DNA of 64,000 bases from Clostridiales bacterium. Lineage in GTDB: Bacteria; Bacillota; Clostridia; Christensenellales; UBA1242. Within the stretch, counting starts at the first letter, position 1; the number at the start of each line of letters is the position of its first letter. The notes under the pieces are model-generated. The model was not told the origin of the DNA, made no database searches, and worked only from the letters and a program-made list of their open reading frames with translations. A program made the translations under genes and the position numbers. This document shows positions 42,025-48,867 of this stretch, piece after piece. Location: positions 295,774 to 359,773 of the forward strand of contig SVHM01000001.1 in the NCBI GenBank assembly GCA_015055815.1. The letters run 5' to 3'.

Positions 42025-42441
42025 CTACAAATACTCTTCAAGAGTAATTTCTACTTTTGGTTCCATTGCATATTTCTTAACTATTGTTAGCTCAACTATT
42101 TGAGTATCATCTTTGTATGCAACGTCATTTAAAGCGTCGCAAATAATTTTTGCTATATTATCTACGTCAGGCTTTGTTACAGGGAATATTGTGCCCTGTA
42201 ACGCCTGTTCGATTTTCTTTTTAGAGAAAGACTTTAATACCGCAAAGAAAGCAGTAATTTTCATTTTTATCGGTTTGTTAAATAAATCATAATCTACCGT
42301 TTTAGCCTGCTGAAAAGAAACTTTTACCAAATTTTCATATATAACATCTTCTTTGGCTTTAACAGCTTGTGCGTAGCCGTGAATTGTTGAAAATTTAGGT
42401 CTTTTTTTTCCAACAGGAGAACCTACAACCTCAAATTTCAT
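42025..42441 (-). CDS. RusA-family Holliday junction endonuclease
   Basis: 138 aa. Opening KFEVVGSPVGKKRPKFST and the KPDVDNIAKIICDALN motif with DDTQIVELTIVKKY are diagnostic; the acidic residues in KPDVDN and the DD of DDTQI are the metal-binding site. Resolves branched DNA during phage recombination/replication. Three nucleotides from RecT. Confidence 0.92.
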   Translation of the reverse strand: MKFEVVGSPVGKKRPKFSTIHGYAQAVKAKEDVIYENLVKVSFQQAKTVDYDLFNKPIKMKITAFFAVLKSFSKKKIEQALQGTIFPVTKPDVDNIAKIICDALNDVAYKDDTQIVELTIVKKYAMEPKVEITLEEYL

Positions 42442-42443
42442 TA

Positions 42444-43373
42444 TTACTCCTTATTTTCGTCAGCAAAGAAATCAAATTCTTCACTTTCTTCAGGTGTAAC
42501 GTTTGTAACTACAGGCTCTATAGTTTCGTTAGGAGAAACAGTATTATCTTCTTCAAACTCAACGTTGATTGCCTCTCCGTTTTCATTGATAACCGAATTA
42601 TCCATTTCAAAAGCTTTTTGCATATCAATACTCATAACTCCCCATTGAGAGATTAAGTGTCTGATTAAAGTTTTAAAAGCCATTTCGTCAAAGTTTTTAT
42701 ACCAAAATGAGCTGTATTTATATAATTCTTTTTGCGGTATTTTACCATTGATATAATCGTCGTATTTTTCAGCACTAAAAGCTTGAGAATAGGTATCTGC
42801 GTGTTTTATCATTTTCGTTTTAGTCCAATACACAGTTTTCTTAAAGCCGTTAAGTAATTCAAAGTAAGCCATATATCCAATAGTAGGAAGATTCTCTCTT
42901 TGGTCGTCATCTTCAATAAACTCAAATAATTGTTTTCCTGTAGCTTTATCTCTGCCCTTATATTCGCCTTGTTTAATTTCAATAACGTCAATATCTGCAT
43001 ATTGTCCTGAACGCATAGCTAGCTGTTTATAACCTTTTGCACCTAAAATAAATTGAGCGTTGACTGCAATAATGTTTCCTTGTTTATCTTTCTTGTTAAA
43101 AGGTAGAAAATAATATTGACCTAATTGTGGGCTAGGACTTAATTTAAGAGCCTCGCCTTGTAATGCCGCAGACAAGATTGTTGTAGGGTTACATTCCTGA
43201 AGAGCAGGGTTGTTGCTTACTGCAGAAATTATAGCTGTTGTAAAACTTTGAGCGTTTTGACCTACAGCTTGTTGCACTAATTTTTTTATAGCCTCTTGGC
43301 TCATAAATGCTGAGAATTTAGGTTTCTCATTTGATAAACTTCTTTGATTTGTTGTTGCGATTGCATTTGCCAT
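42444..43373 (-). CDS. recT: RecT single-strand annealing recombinase
   Basis: 309 aa. Contains SNNPALQECNPTTILSAALQG near 55-72, LGQYYFLPFNKKD (about 82-95), and GAKGYKQLAMRSGQY (about 110), all hallmark RecT segments. Acts with the exonuclease YqaJ encoded two genes upstream. The C-terminus is acidic. Complete length for the family. Confidence 0.95.
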   Translation of the reverse strand: MANAIATTNQRSLSNEKPKFSAFMSQEAIKKLVQQAVGQNAQSFTTAIISAVSNNPALQECNPTTILSAALQGEALKLSPSPQLGQYYFLPFNKKDKQGNIIAVNAQFILGAKGYKQLAMRSGQYADIDVIEIKQGEYKGRDKATGKQLFEFIEDDDQRENLPTIGYMAYFELLNGFKKTVYWTKTKMIKHADTYSQAFSAEKYDDYINGKIPQKELYKYSSFWYKNFDEMAFKTLIRHLISQWGVMSIDMQKAFEMDNSVINENGEAINVEFEEDNTVSPNETIEPVVTNVTPEESEEFDFFADENKE

Positions 43374-43375
43374 AT

Positions 43376-44203
43376 CTACTTATCCTCCTTAATGGCTGTA
43401 AATTTTATTTTATTATCTCTTAAGAATTGTTGTAATAATTTTAATTGAGCAATACTTCCCTCAACCTGAAATTTGACAATTTTAACCTCTTCTTGTAGCG
43501 TTTCAGATATTTCCTTAGGTTTTACTTCTTCAGCCTCAGGAACGACTTGTTTTGCTGCGATTTCTGCTATTTTTTGTCTTTCTTGTTTTAATCTCTCGTT
43601 TTCCATAAGTGCCTCAGGGAGATTTAATGTTCTAAAATAGAAAGCTTTTAAGATTGATTCATCTTCTGACTTAAGTCCCTCTATTGCCACAATAGCAGTT
43701 CTTGCATTTGCGATAACGTTATCAATTTCGGTTTTAATTGATTTCATTGAAGTTGAAACATTTAACCACTTAGCCTGGTGTATTCTTTCATAAGGGATAA
43801 GTCCTGAGAACTCGCCCACAACTTCTTTATAATACTCAATAATACTGTTTTGTTTTTGTTCTTGCTTTCTTAATTCATAATCGTTTACCTGAATATTGAT
43901 TCGGTCAGAAACTTCTTTAACTTTATGTATAACCTCATCAACCTCTGATTTGAATTTATCGTATGGAGAGTTGTAAATCTTTCCAATTCTAATACGCTCA
44001 TCATTTAAAGCTTTACTAAAAGCGTTTAATTGAGCTCTATCTTTTTTAGCAAGGTCAATACTTTCATCATCATAAGTAACGCCCTCATATTGTTTAAGAG
44101 TTTCTTCGACTCTAGCAAGTAGCTCACTATTATTCCAAGCAAGCATTTTAGGGACAAGTTCCTCTACAGGTGTTTTCAAAATAAGTGTTAATTCATTTGA
44201 CAT
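43376..44203 (-). CDS. DUF1351 phage protein (275 aa)
   Basis: Coiled-coil-rich protein starting NELTLILKTPVEELVPKMLAWN, with ALNDERIRIGKIYNSPYDKF and a Glu-rich linker near 215-235. Proteins of this family are regularly encoded beside RecT/YqaJ in Bacillota phages; the molecular role is not known. Two nt upstream of recT, so cotranscribed. Confidence 0.8.
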   Translation of the reverse strand: MSNELTLILKTPVEELVPKMLAWNNSELLARVEETLKQYEGVTYDDESIDLAKKDRAQLNAFSKALNDERIRIGKIYNSPYDKFKSEVDEVIHKVKEVSDRINIQVNDYELRKQEQKQNSIIEYYKEVVGEFSGLIPYERIHQAKWLNVSTSMKSIKTEIDNVIANARTAIVAIEGLKSEDESILKAFYFRTLNLPEALMENERLKQERQKIAEIAAKQVVPEAEEVKPKEISETLQEEVKIVKFQVEGSIAQLKLLQQFLRDNKIKFTAIKEDK

Positions 44204-44231
44204 AATTTTTTATCCTCCAAATTTAATTTTG

Positions 44232-44900
44232 TTAAAATGTGTTTCTTTCAAATTTTGGCAATATAAGAGGTGGTCTTTCTTTTCTTTCAACATATCCCCA
44301 AAATTCTTTTTCTTTCAAGTATAAGTATTTCAAGTCTTGTAACAGGTCTTTTCGGTAGAACGGATAGTGTCTTGTAATTATTTCTAGTTCTCCGTTAGAA
44401 CCTTTAGTTTTAAGTTGTCCTTTACAATAAGCAAATTTTCTATCAGTTACGAGCATATAGTGTAGAATCTGAGCGTAATAGTAATCAGGTATTTGTTTAT
44501 TCCACTTATCCATAAGTAGATGATTTTTAATTTCTGAGGTTTTTCCCTCATAAATTCCCTCTTCTCCTGTTTCTTTATTTTTTAACTCTCCGTCTAAAGA
44601 CGCAAACATAAAACCTCTTCTATAAACAGTTGTTTTATCGGTCTTAACTTCAAATTGTGGATAATCTAAAGCAAACAGTTGAACAAGTAAGTCTTCAGAT
44701 TCTTTTCCATATTTTACTTGCGGCTCCTCTGATATATCTTCAGGAATTTTCAAGCCGACTTTTTCTTCCCAAACTTCTACATTTGTTCTAAAAGGACTAA
44801 TTCCTAGTATTGCAGCAGCGTCAGAACCACCAATTCCTGATTTTCTAAAAGCCAACCACTCAGGAGAATTGTGTTCTAGTTTAATTTTTTCAAGTGCCAT
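44232..44900 (-). CDS. YqaJ-type viral recombinase exonuclease
   Basis: 222 aa, start at MALEKIKLEHN with AGGGAGG upstream; an in-frame TTG 6 nt earlier is not chosen. Signature SPEWLAFRKSGIGGSDAAAILG (about 10-31) and VWEEKVGL; the PD-(D/E)xK site is seen as SLDGEL...YEGKT (about 103-125). It resects dsDNA to give the ssDNA that RecT anneals. Complete length. Confidence 0.93.
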   Translation of the reverse strand: MALEKIKLEHNSPEWLAFRKSGIGGSDAAAILGISPFRTNVEVWEEKVGLKIPEDISEEPQVKYGKESEDLLVQLFALDYPQFEVKTDKTTVYRRGFMFASLDGELKNKETGEEGIYEGKTSEIKNHLLMDKWNKQIPDYYYAQILHYMLVTDRKFAYCKGQLKTKGSNGELEIITRHYPFYRKDLLQDLKYLYLKEKEFWGYVERKERPPLILPKFERNTF

Positions 44901-44902
44901 AA

Positions 44903-45070
44903 TCAAACCTCCCTTACTAAACTAAACTTGTAGTGATAGAGAGTCCAAATTTTACACAAAATACTTTCTCTCTGCTCTTCGCTTAGGTTATTAAGAAATG
45001 TTTTAGCCTCTTCTAGCGAATAATGTGTTAGTAAATCTTCTGCAATAATTTCTTGTGTTTGTTCAGTCAT
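44903..45070 (-). CDS. Small phage protein (55 aa)
   Basis: ATG preceded by GGAGG; ends TGA two nt before the yqaJ start. Sequence TEQTQEIIAEDLLTHYSLEE is followed by a short helix with NNLSEEQRESILCKIWTLYH. Unknown; the gap and RBS support expression. Confidence 0.65.
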   Translation of the reverse strand: MTEQTQEIIAEDLLTHYSLEEAKTFLNNLSEEQRESILCKIWTLYHYKFSLVREV

Positions 45071-45101
45071 AAACTTCCTCCTTTTGTTTTTTTATTTAAT
45101 C

Positions 45102-45183
45102 AAAAAGAACCCACCTAGATGACACAACGCTTAGTAAGTAAATTCTTGCTAAGTTCACATTTCTTTTTAGATGAGTTCTTTTT
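45102..45183 (-). repeat. Nested inverted repeat around a small ORF
   Basis: The outer arms 45102-45118 and 45167-45183 match at 14 of 17 positions (several G-U pairs in RNA); an inner pair CTTAGTAAG/CTTGCTAAG (45130-45138 region with 45147-45155 region) adds a second stem. Together they fold most of the 27-codon ORF into one RNA hairpin. Confidence 0.55.
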
Positions 45184-45198
45184 TAATTGATTATTCAT
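45115..45198 (-). CDS. 27-residue Lys-rich peptide within a hairpin
   Basis: MNNQLKKNSSKKKCELSKNL start, GGAGAAAAAAT RBS; basic, no family. The coding sequence coincides with the nested inverted repeat, so it may be a leader peptide controlling downstream recombination genes and not a protein product by itself. Confidence 0.4.
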   Translation of the reverse strand: MNNQLKKNSSKKKCELSKNLLTKRCVI

Positions 45199-45228
45199 AT
45201 TTTTTCTCCTATTATCGCTTTTTGTTTT

Positions 45229-45534
45229 TTATTCTTCACTAAACCATTTATCCCAATCGCTAGCCGAGCAACCACCTGCAATAGACTCAAATAAGTCTTT
45301 AGCCAATGCAAGACGTTCTTCAACTTCGTTTTCGCTAAGTCCTTTTTCATCAACTGCAATAACTAAAATTTCAGTATCAAAATGGTCTATCGGTAATTGT
45401 AAAGCTTTAGCAAAATGTTCTTTGCCTACTTCGGTTAGTTTTTCGCCACAATACGCTATACTTAATTCTTCAACATAATTATCATAAACGTCGATTGTGC
45501 CTGTAAATTTTTCAATAAAGTCAATAACTTTCAT
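45229..45534 (-). CDS. Early phage protein (101 aa)
   Basis: Acidic mixed alpha/beta protein starting MKVIDFIEKFTGTIDVYDNY with LSENEVEERLALAKDLFESI. No family is recognised. The position in the first part of the early transcript suggests host takeover or replication support. Confidence 0.6.
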   Translation of the reverse strand: MKVIDFIEKFTGTIDVYDNYVEELSIAYCGEKLTEVGKEHFAKALQLPIDHFDTEILVIAVDEKGLSENEVEERLALAKDLFESIAGGCSASDWDKWFSEE

Positions 45535-45545
45535 TTGTATTCTCC

Positions 45546-45851
45546 TTACATTCCTGACATTCTTGAGAAATCAATAAAGTCTTGTTGTTTTTCATTTCTA
45601 AGACTTGTAACTTCTTTATCTCTCATTTCAGGGTTTTCTTCTAAGATTTTTCTACGGCAGCGTGTTATACTACCGTTTTCTACTTGCCTTAAGAGTCCAC
45701 GTTTTGCAAGACTCTCATAAGATTCAGCCGTGTTAATTCCAAGTCGTTTGAAAACTCCAATAATTAAAGCTGTATCATTTTTACAAGCTTGAGGGTTTTC
45801 AATAAGTTCTGCATAAACTATACTTTTAAGTTGTTTAAGCTCTTTATCCAT
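45546..45851 (-). CDS. Early phage protein (101 aa), possible winged-helix
   Basis: Helical with LKSIVYAELIENPQACKNDT, YESLAKRGLLRQVENGSITR and RCRRKILEENPEMR. The arrangement (helices, RGLLR, then TRCRRKI) is like a winged helix. Similar 100-residue early proteins occur in related Bacillota phages without known role. Confidence 0.6.
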   Translation of the reverse strand: MDKELKQLKSIVYAELIENPQACKNDTALIIGVFKRLGINTAESYESLAKRGLLRQVENGSITRCRRKILEENPEMRDKEVTSLRNEKQQDFIDFSRMSGM

Positions 45852-45860
45852 ACTTCCCTC

Positions 45861-46037
45861 CTATTCTGATTCGGTTTCTTGCTTAAGAATACCGATAATT
45901 GCAAGTCTAATCACGTCGCTAAGTGAGTGTTTAATTCCACTTTTTGATTTTGCTTTTGCAAGTTCTTTCAATTTACTATGAGTTTCGGTTTCTATGCGAA
46001 CCCCAATAGTAATGAAGTTTTTATCGTCTTTAACCAT
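45861..46037 (-). CDS. Ribbon-helix-helix regulator (58 aa), first prophage gene
   Basis: MVKDDKNFITIGVRIETETH begins with a beta ribbon (FITIGVRIE), followed by two helices (SKLKELAKAKS and LSDVIRLAIIGILKQ), the MetJ/Arc/CopG fold. GGAGG 7 nt upstream. As the first gene of the leftward early operon it may autoregulate the promoter region at 46040-46150. It is the only visible candidate transcriptional regulator in the early region. Confidence 0.8.
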   Translation of the reverse strand: MVKDDKNFITIGVRIETETHSKLKELAKAKSKSGIKHSLSDVIRLAIIGILKQETESE

Positions 46038-46060
46038 AAATAACCTCCAAATAAAAAATA

Positions 46061-46086
46061 TAGGCTCGTCAGTTAAGACGAACCTA
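46061..46086 (-). terminator. Leader hairpin before the early operon
   Basis: TAGGCTCGTC/GACGAACCTA (9 of 10) with a 6-nt loop, followed on the minus strand by TATTTTTTATTT and then the RBS of the RHH gene only about 20 nt later. Structure of an intrinsic terminator within a 5' leader, hence possible attenuation or antitermination site. Confidence 0.65.
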
Positions 46087-46111
46087 TATCGGTTGTTTTT
46101 CGCTAAATAAA

Positions 46112-46142
46112 AATAGCGTTGTCCTATACTGACAACACTATT
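46112..46142 (-). terminator. Intrinsic terminator between host and prophage
   Basis: AATAGCGTTGTC/GACAACACTATT (11 of 12 matched), loop CTATACT, then TTTTATTT on the minus strand. Ends the transcript of the host lipoprotein gene. The prophage right boundary should lie close by. Confidence 0.75.
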
Positions 46143-46199
46143 ATGACATTACACATTTTGATATTTTTTTACATATTATGCAAAGTTATAAAAATGCCA

Positions 46200-46889
46200 T
46201 TATTTTAGACTATTTATACTACTTTTACTTGCTAAAATTTCACCCGTCAATGGTGAGATAATTGAAGATATAGAATTACCGTCTGGAGAAATCAGATTAA
46301 AGTACCAATAATAATTTTTATCACCATTCTCACCTTCTTTAATTTTTACATACACTTCACCACAAAAAACATTGTCTTTGTAAAAAGATTTTAATTCTTT
46401 TTTATAGTTTTTAACAACTATGTCAATAACATCAAGATATGACACTTCCCATTTATCAGACACCAAAGATAATTTAAATTGCTTTTCAAAATCTATACTT
46501 TTAATATTAAGTGTTACTTCATCTTTTTTCTCAACAATTTCACCAATATCTGCAACTAAGCTCTCATCAAAAGGATTGTGTTCAAATATGCCCGAATAAG
46601 TTTTATCGCCTACATTTAGGATAAACTCAACATCTTTGTTTTTCAAATCACTATCTTTTGGTATTTTTATAGTAATTACACCAAAATCTTTTAATGGTGT
46701 AGCAACACCATCATAAACATACTTTTCTTCCCTAGCCCCACAAACAAGCGAAACAGAAAAATTATCCACTTCTTGAACAAATATAAATTGCCTACTTTCA
46801 GACATGTTATTTATTAAATCTCTTTCGTTTTTCGCTACACAACCAGTAAAAATCATCATACTAAATATTATAAAAAAAACAACTCTCAT
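46200..46889 (-). CDS. Lipoprotein of unknown function (229 aa)
   Basis: A signal peptide MRVVFFIIFSMMIFTGC with lipobox FTGC gives lipid attachment at Cys17. The mature part is beta-rich and acidic (Ig-like pattern in residues 50-120), with PLTGEILASKSSINSL at the end, similar in feel to PepSY-type lipoproteins. No function known. The start codon is enclosed in a terminator-like hairpin (46878-46921), so expression may be coupled to readthrough from rpiB. Confidence 0.75.
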   Translation of the reverse strand: MRVVFFIIFSMMIFTGCVAKNERDLINNMSESRQFIFVQEVDNFSVSLVCGAREEKYVYDGVATPLKDFGVITIKIPKDSDLKNKDVEFILNVGDKTYSGIFEHNPFDESLVADIGEIVEKKDEVTLNIKSIDFEKQFKLSLVSDKWEVSYLDVIDIVVKNYKKELKSFYKDNVFCGEVYVKIKEGENGDKNYYWYFNLISPDGNSISSIISPLTGEILASKSSINSLK

Positions 46890-46921
46890 AATTCACCTTT
46901 ATATAAGGTATGAAAGTTGTT
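46878..46921 (-). promoter_or_regulatory. Terminator-like hairpin spanning the lipoprotein start
   Basis: Arms 46878-46890 and 46909-46921 pair at 12 of 13 positions; the RBS AAAGG lies in the loop and the ATG in the 3' arm, followed by TTTTTTTTATA. It may terminate the rpiB transcript and hinder translation of the lipoprotein. Confidence 0.5.
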
Positions 46922-46955
46922 TAATATTTAGAAGATAAAAAATTATCAAACTTTG

Positions 46956-47384
46956 TCAATTAATATCTTCCAACTCTTCCACTCTCTCTTGATACTTACC
47001 ACCCAAAAACTCAGTAGTTAAAAAATTATCAATAATTTCAATTGCCATGTCTTGAGTTATATAATCACATGGCAAAACACAGACATTAGCATCATTGTGT
47101 TTCCTTGACATTTCAGCAATCTTTTTATCAAAACACAGTGCTCCCCTAACACCTTTACACCTATTGCTTGCCATACTCATGCCAACACCAGACCTACATC
47201 CATAAATACCAATATTCCCTTCTTTTACAAGAGCATTCGCACTTTTTGCAAAGGTAGTAAAGTTATCTAGCGCATCATATTCACTACTGGCAAACTCTAT
47301 AAATTCCAAGTTTTTACCACTTAAATATTCCTTGATTTTTTGGAATTTTTCAAATGCCCCATGGTCATATGCTAAAATAATCAT
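46956..47384 (-). CDS. rpiB: Sugar-phosphate isomerase, RpiB/LacAB family
   Basis: 142 aa. Interconverts ribose-5-P and ribulose-5-P (or galactose-6-P forms). AYDHGAFE (phosphate/aldose site), IYGCRSGVGMSMASNRCKGVRGAL with the catalytic Cys, and KHNDANVCVLP are the family motifs. The usual GCGTGIG is GCRSGVG here and the N-terminal SDHxG is YDHGA, which points to a diverged isomerase whose substrate is uncertain. RBS GGGGAG. Confidence 0.85.
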   Translation of the reverse strand: MIILAYDHGAFEKFQKIKEYLSGKNLEFIEFASSEYDALDNFTTFAKSANALVKEGNIGIYGCRSGVGMSMASNRCKGVRGALCFDKKIAEMSRKHNDANVCVLPCDYITQDMAIEIIDNFLTTEFLGGKYQERVEELEDIN

Positions 47385-47456
47385 ACATTCTCCCCGTTAA
47401 ACAATAAAACTTAATTAATAATATACTACCACATAAACATAAAAATTAAAACAAAA

Positions 47457-47483
47457 AAGTGACTTATTTATGAAAGTCACTTA
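47457..47483 (-). terminator. Terminator overlapping the stop of the 422-aa gene
   Basis: AAGTGACT/AGTCACTT stem whose loop contains the TAA stop, followed by TTTTTTGTTTT on the minus strand. Confidence 0.7.
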
Positions 47484-48732
47484 ATAATTTTTGTAGTCTA
47501 AACGCAACGTCATATGCAAGTTTTGGCTTATATTTTGCAGTAAAATAATTGTCAGCAACAACATCATCTATTTCGCACATATTTTTAGCAGGTTTTGTTT
47601 TGTCTCTTGAAACAAAACCTTTTTCTTCTTCACTCAATTCATGATATGATGTTTTGAAATCATCACTGAAAATATCAATATTGCTATCATTTCTACAACC
47701 TAAAAATGACGCTATATTAAGCATAATTGTATTAAGAAGTGTTGTATCTCTACCAAAGTTTACATTTGTTGCACCTTCACCTAGATAATAGTCTACAAAC
47801 TTTTCTATGTTTTCTTCATTAAATTTTCTTTTCCTTAGAAGTTTAATTACTTGTTCTTCTTTTTTATCCAAGTCTACATCTAAATACTCATCTTGGAAAT
47901 TATTACCTAAAATAGAATTTAAAATTTCTTCCTTTAGTAATCTACAAGCTTCAAATTTTGTTTCTTTATTATGAATAAACACTCCAATTCTATTATCTTC
48001 AAAACCATTATTAAAAACAACGTTCAATGGATTTCCAAATTTGGCTTGACTTACAAATTCAAAATCGGTATTTGGTGCAAGCAAACCATATGCAATATAT
48101 CTAGAAAGTTCTATTTCAAGCCAGAAATCATTAAGATCTGTGTCTTTTCTACTTCTCCATTTAGGATTATTTTTATTTAATTCAGGGATAACACTAGTTT
48201 CAACTTCGTTTAAACACTCTTCCAAATTTAAAGTGCCTTTTTTCTCATTAATATCATTAAAAGACCAAAAAAAGAATATCCCTTGAGTAAATGCATCTGC
48301 ACACATAAGAACTTTATGTTCGTCACTACCAATATTAACTTGCGATAAATCCATATCTTTTTCTATTTCACTTACACCATTTGAAAGTTTGGTAAGAATA
48401 GCATCTTCATCCAATTTGCTATTACCTTCAAGCAACATAAACTCATGAAATAACTTATCTGCATATTTGTATGTATCATGAAAATTTTTACATTCTGGCA
48501 ATTCTTCACCATAATAACTTTCATAAAAGTTCTTTACTATATCATAAAAAAAGTCATCAACATTATCACTACTTGCACTAGGCATTACCCATTGTTTTTT
48601 ATCATCTAAAGTAGATACTAAACAAAAATTTCTATTTTGACATTTAGGAATACTAACTATAGATACTTTCATATCATCACTTAAGTACGCCAATGTCATT
48701 GCCATTGTAAGCTTTTGAATATTATTAATCAT
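47464..48732 (-). CDS. Unknown cytoplasmic protein (422 aa)
   Basis: Start placed at MINNIQKLTM (48732) because GGGGTGGG precedes it; the in-frame GTG 12 nt upstream would use the same bases as its RBS. Acidic, helical, without signal or membrane segments. Segments such as FHEFMLLEGNSKLDEDAILT, SHELSEEEKGFVSRDKTKPA-like are not informative. Not recognised. Its own terminator and promoter-like gap suggest a monocistronic gene. Confidence 0.65.
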   Translation of the reverse strand: MINNIQKLTMAMTLAYLSDDMKVSIVSIPKCQNRNFCLVSTLDDKKQWVMPSASSDNVDDFFYDIVKNFYESYYGEELPECKNFHDTYKYADKLFHEFMLLEGNSKLDEDAILTKLSNGVSEIEKDMDLSQVNIGSDEHKVLMCADAFTQGIFFFWSFNDINEKKGTLNLEECLNEVETSVIPELNKNNPKWRSRKDTDLNDFWLEIELSRYIAYGLLAPNTDFEFVSQAKFGNPLNVVFNNGFEDNRIGVFIHNKETKFEACRLLKEEILNSILGNNFQDEYLDVDLDKKEEQVIKLLRKRKFNEENIEKFVDYYLGEGATNVNFGRDTTLLNTIMLNIASFLGCRNDSNIDIFSDDFKTSYHELSEEEKGFVSRDKTKPAKNMCEIDDVVADNYFTAKYKPKLAYDVAFRLQKLLSDFHK

Positions 48733-48797
48733 ATCCCACCCCACTTAAAATAATTATACCACTTAACGATTACAATTTCAATAGTCAAACCAAAGAA

Positions 48798-48849
48798 AAA
48801 ACTATTAAATTAAAAAGTATATAAAATTACCTTTAAATTTAATAGTTTT
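48798..48849 (-). terminator. Terminator near the 638-aa gene end
   Basis: Perfect 14-bp arms AAAACTATTAAATT / AATTTAATAGTTTT (48798-48811 with 48836-48849); AT-rich, 24-nt loop, TTTTTTCTTTG after it on the minus strand. Confidence 0.65.
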
Positions 48850-48867
48850 GTTTTATTTATTGCTTAA

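Noticed and set aside
46163..46190. dif-like XerCD site at the prophage right edge (TTTGCATAATATGTAAA)
   Set aside because: Half-site resemblance is present but the 6-bp central region is missing and no matching full site is found at the left edge.
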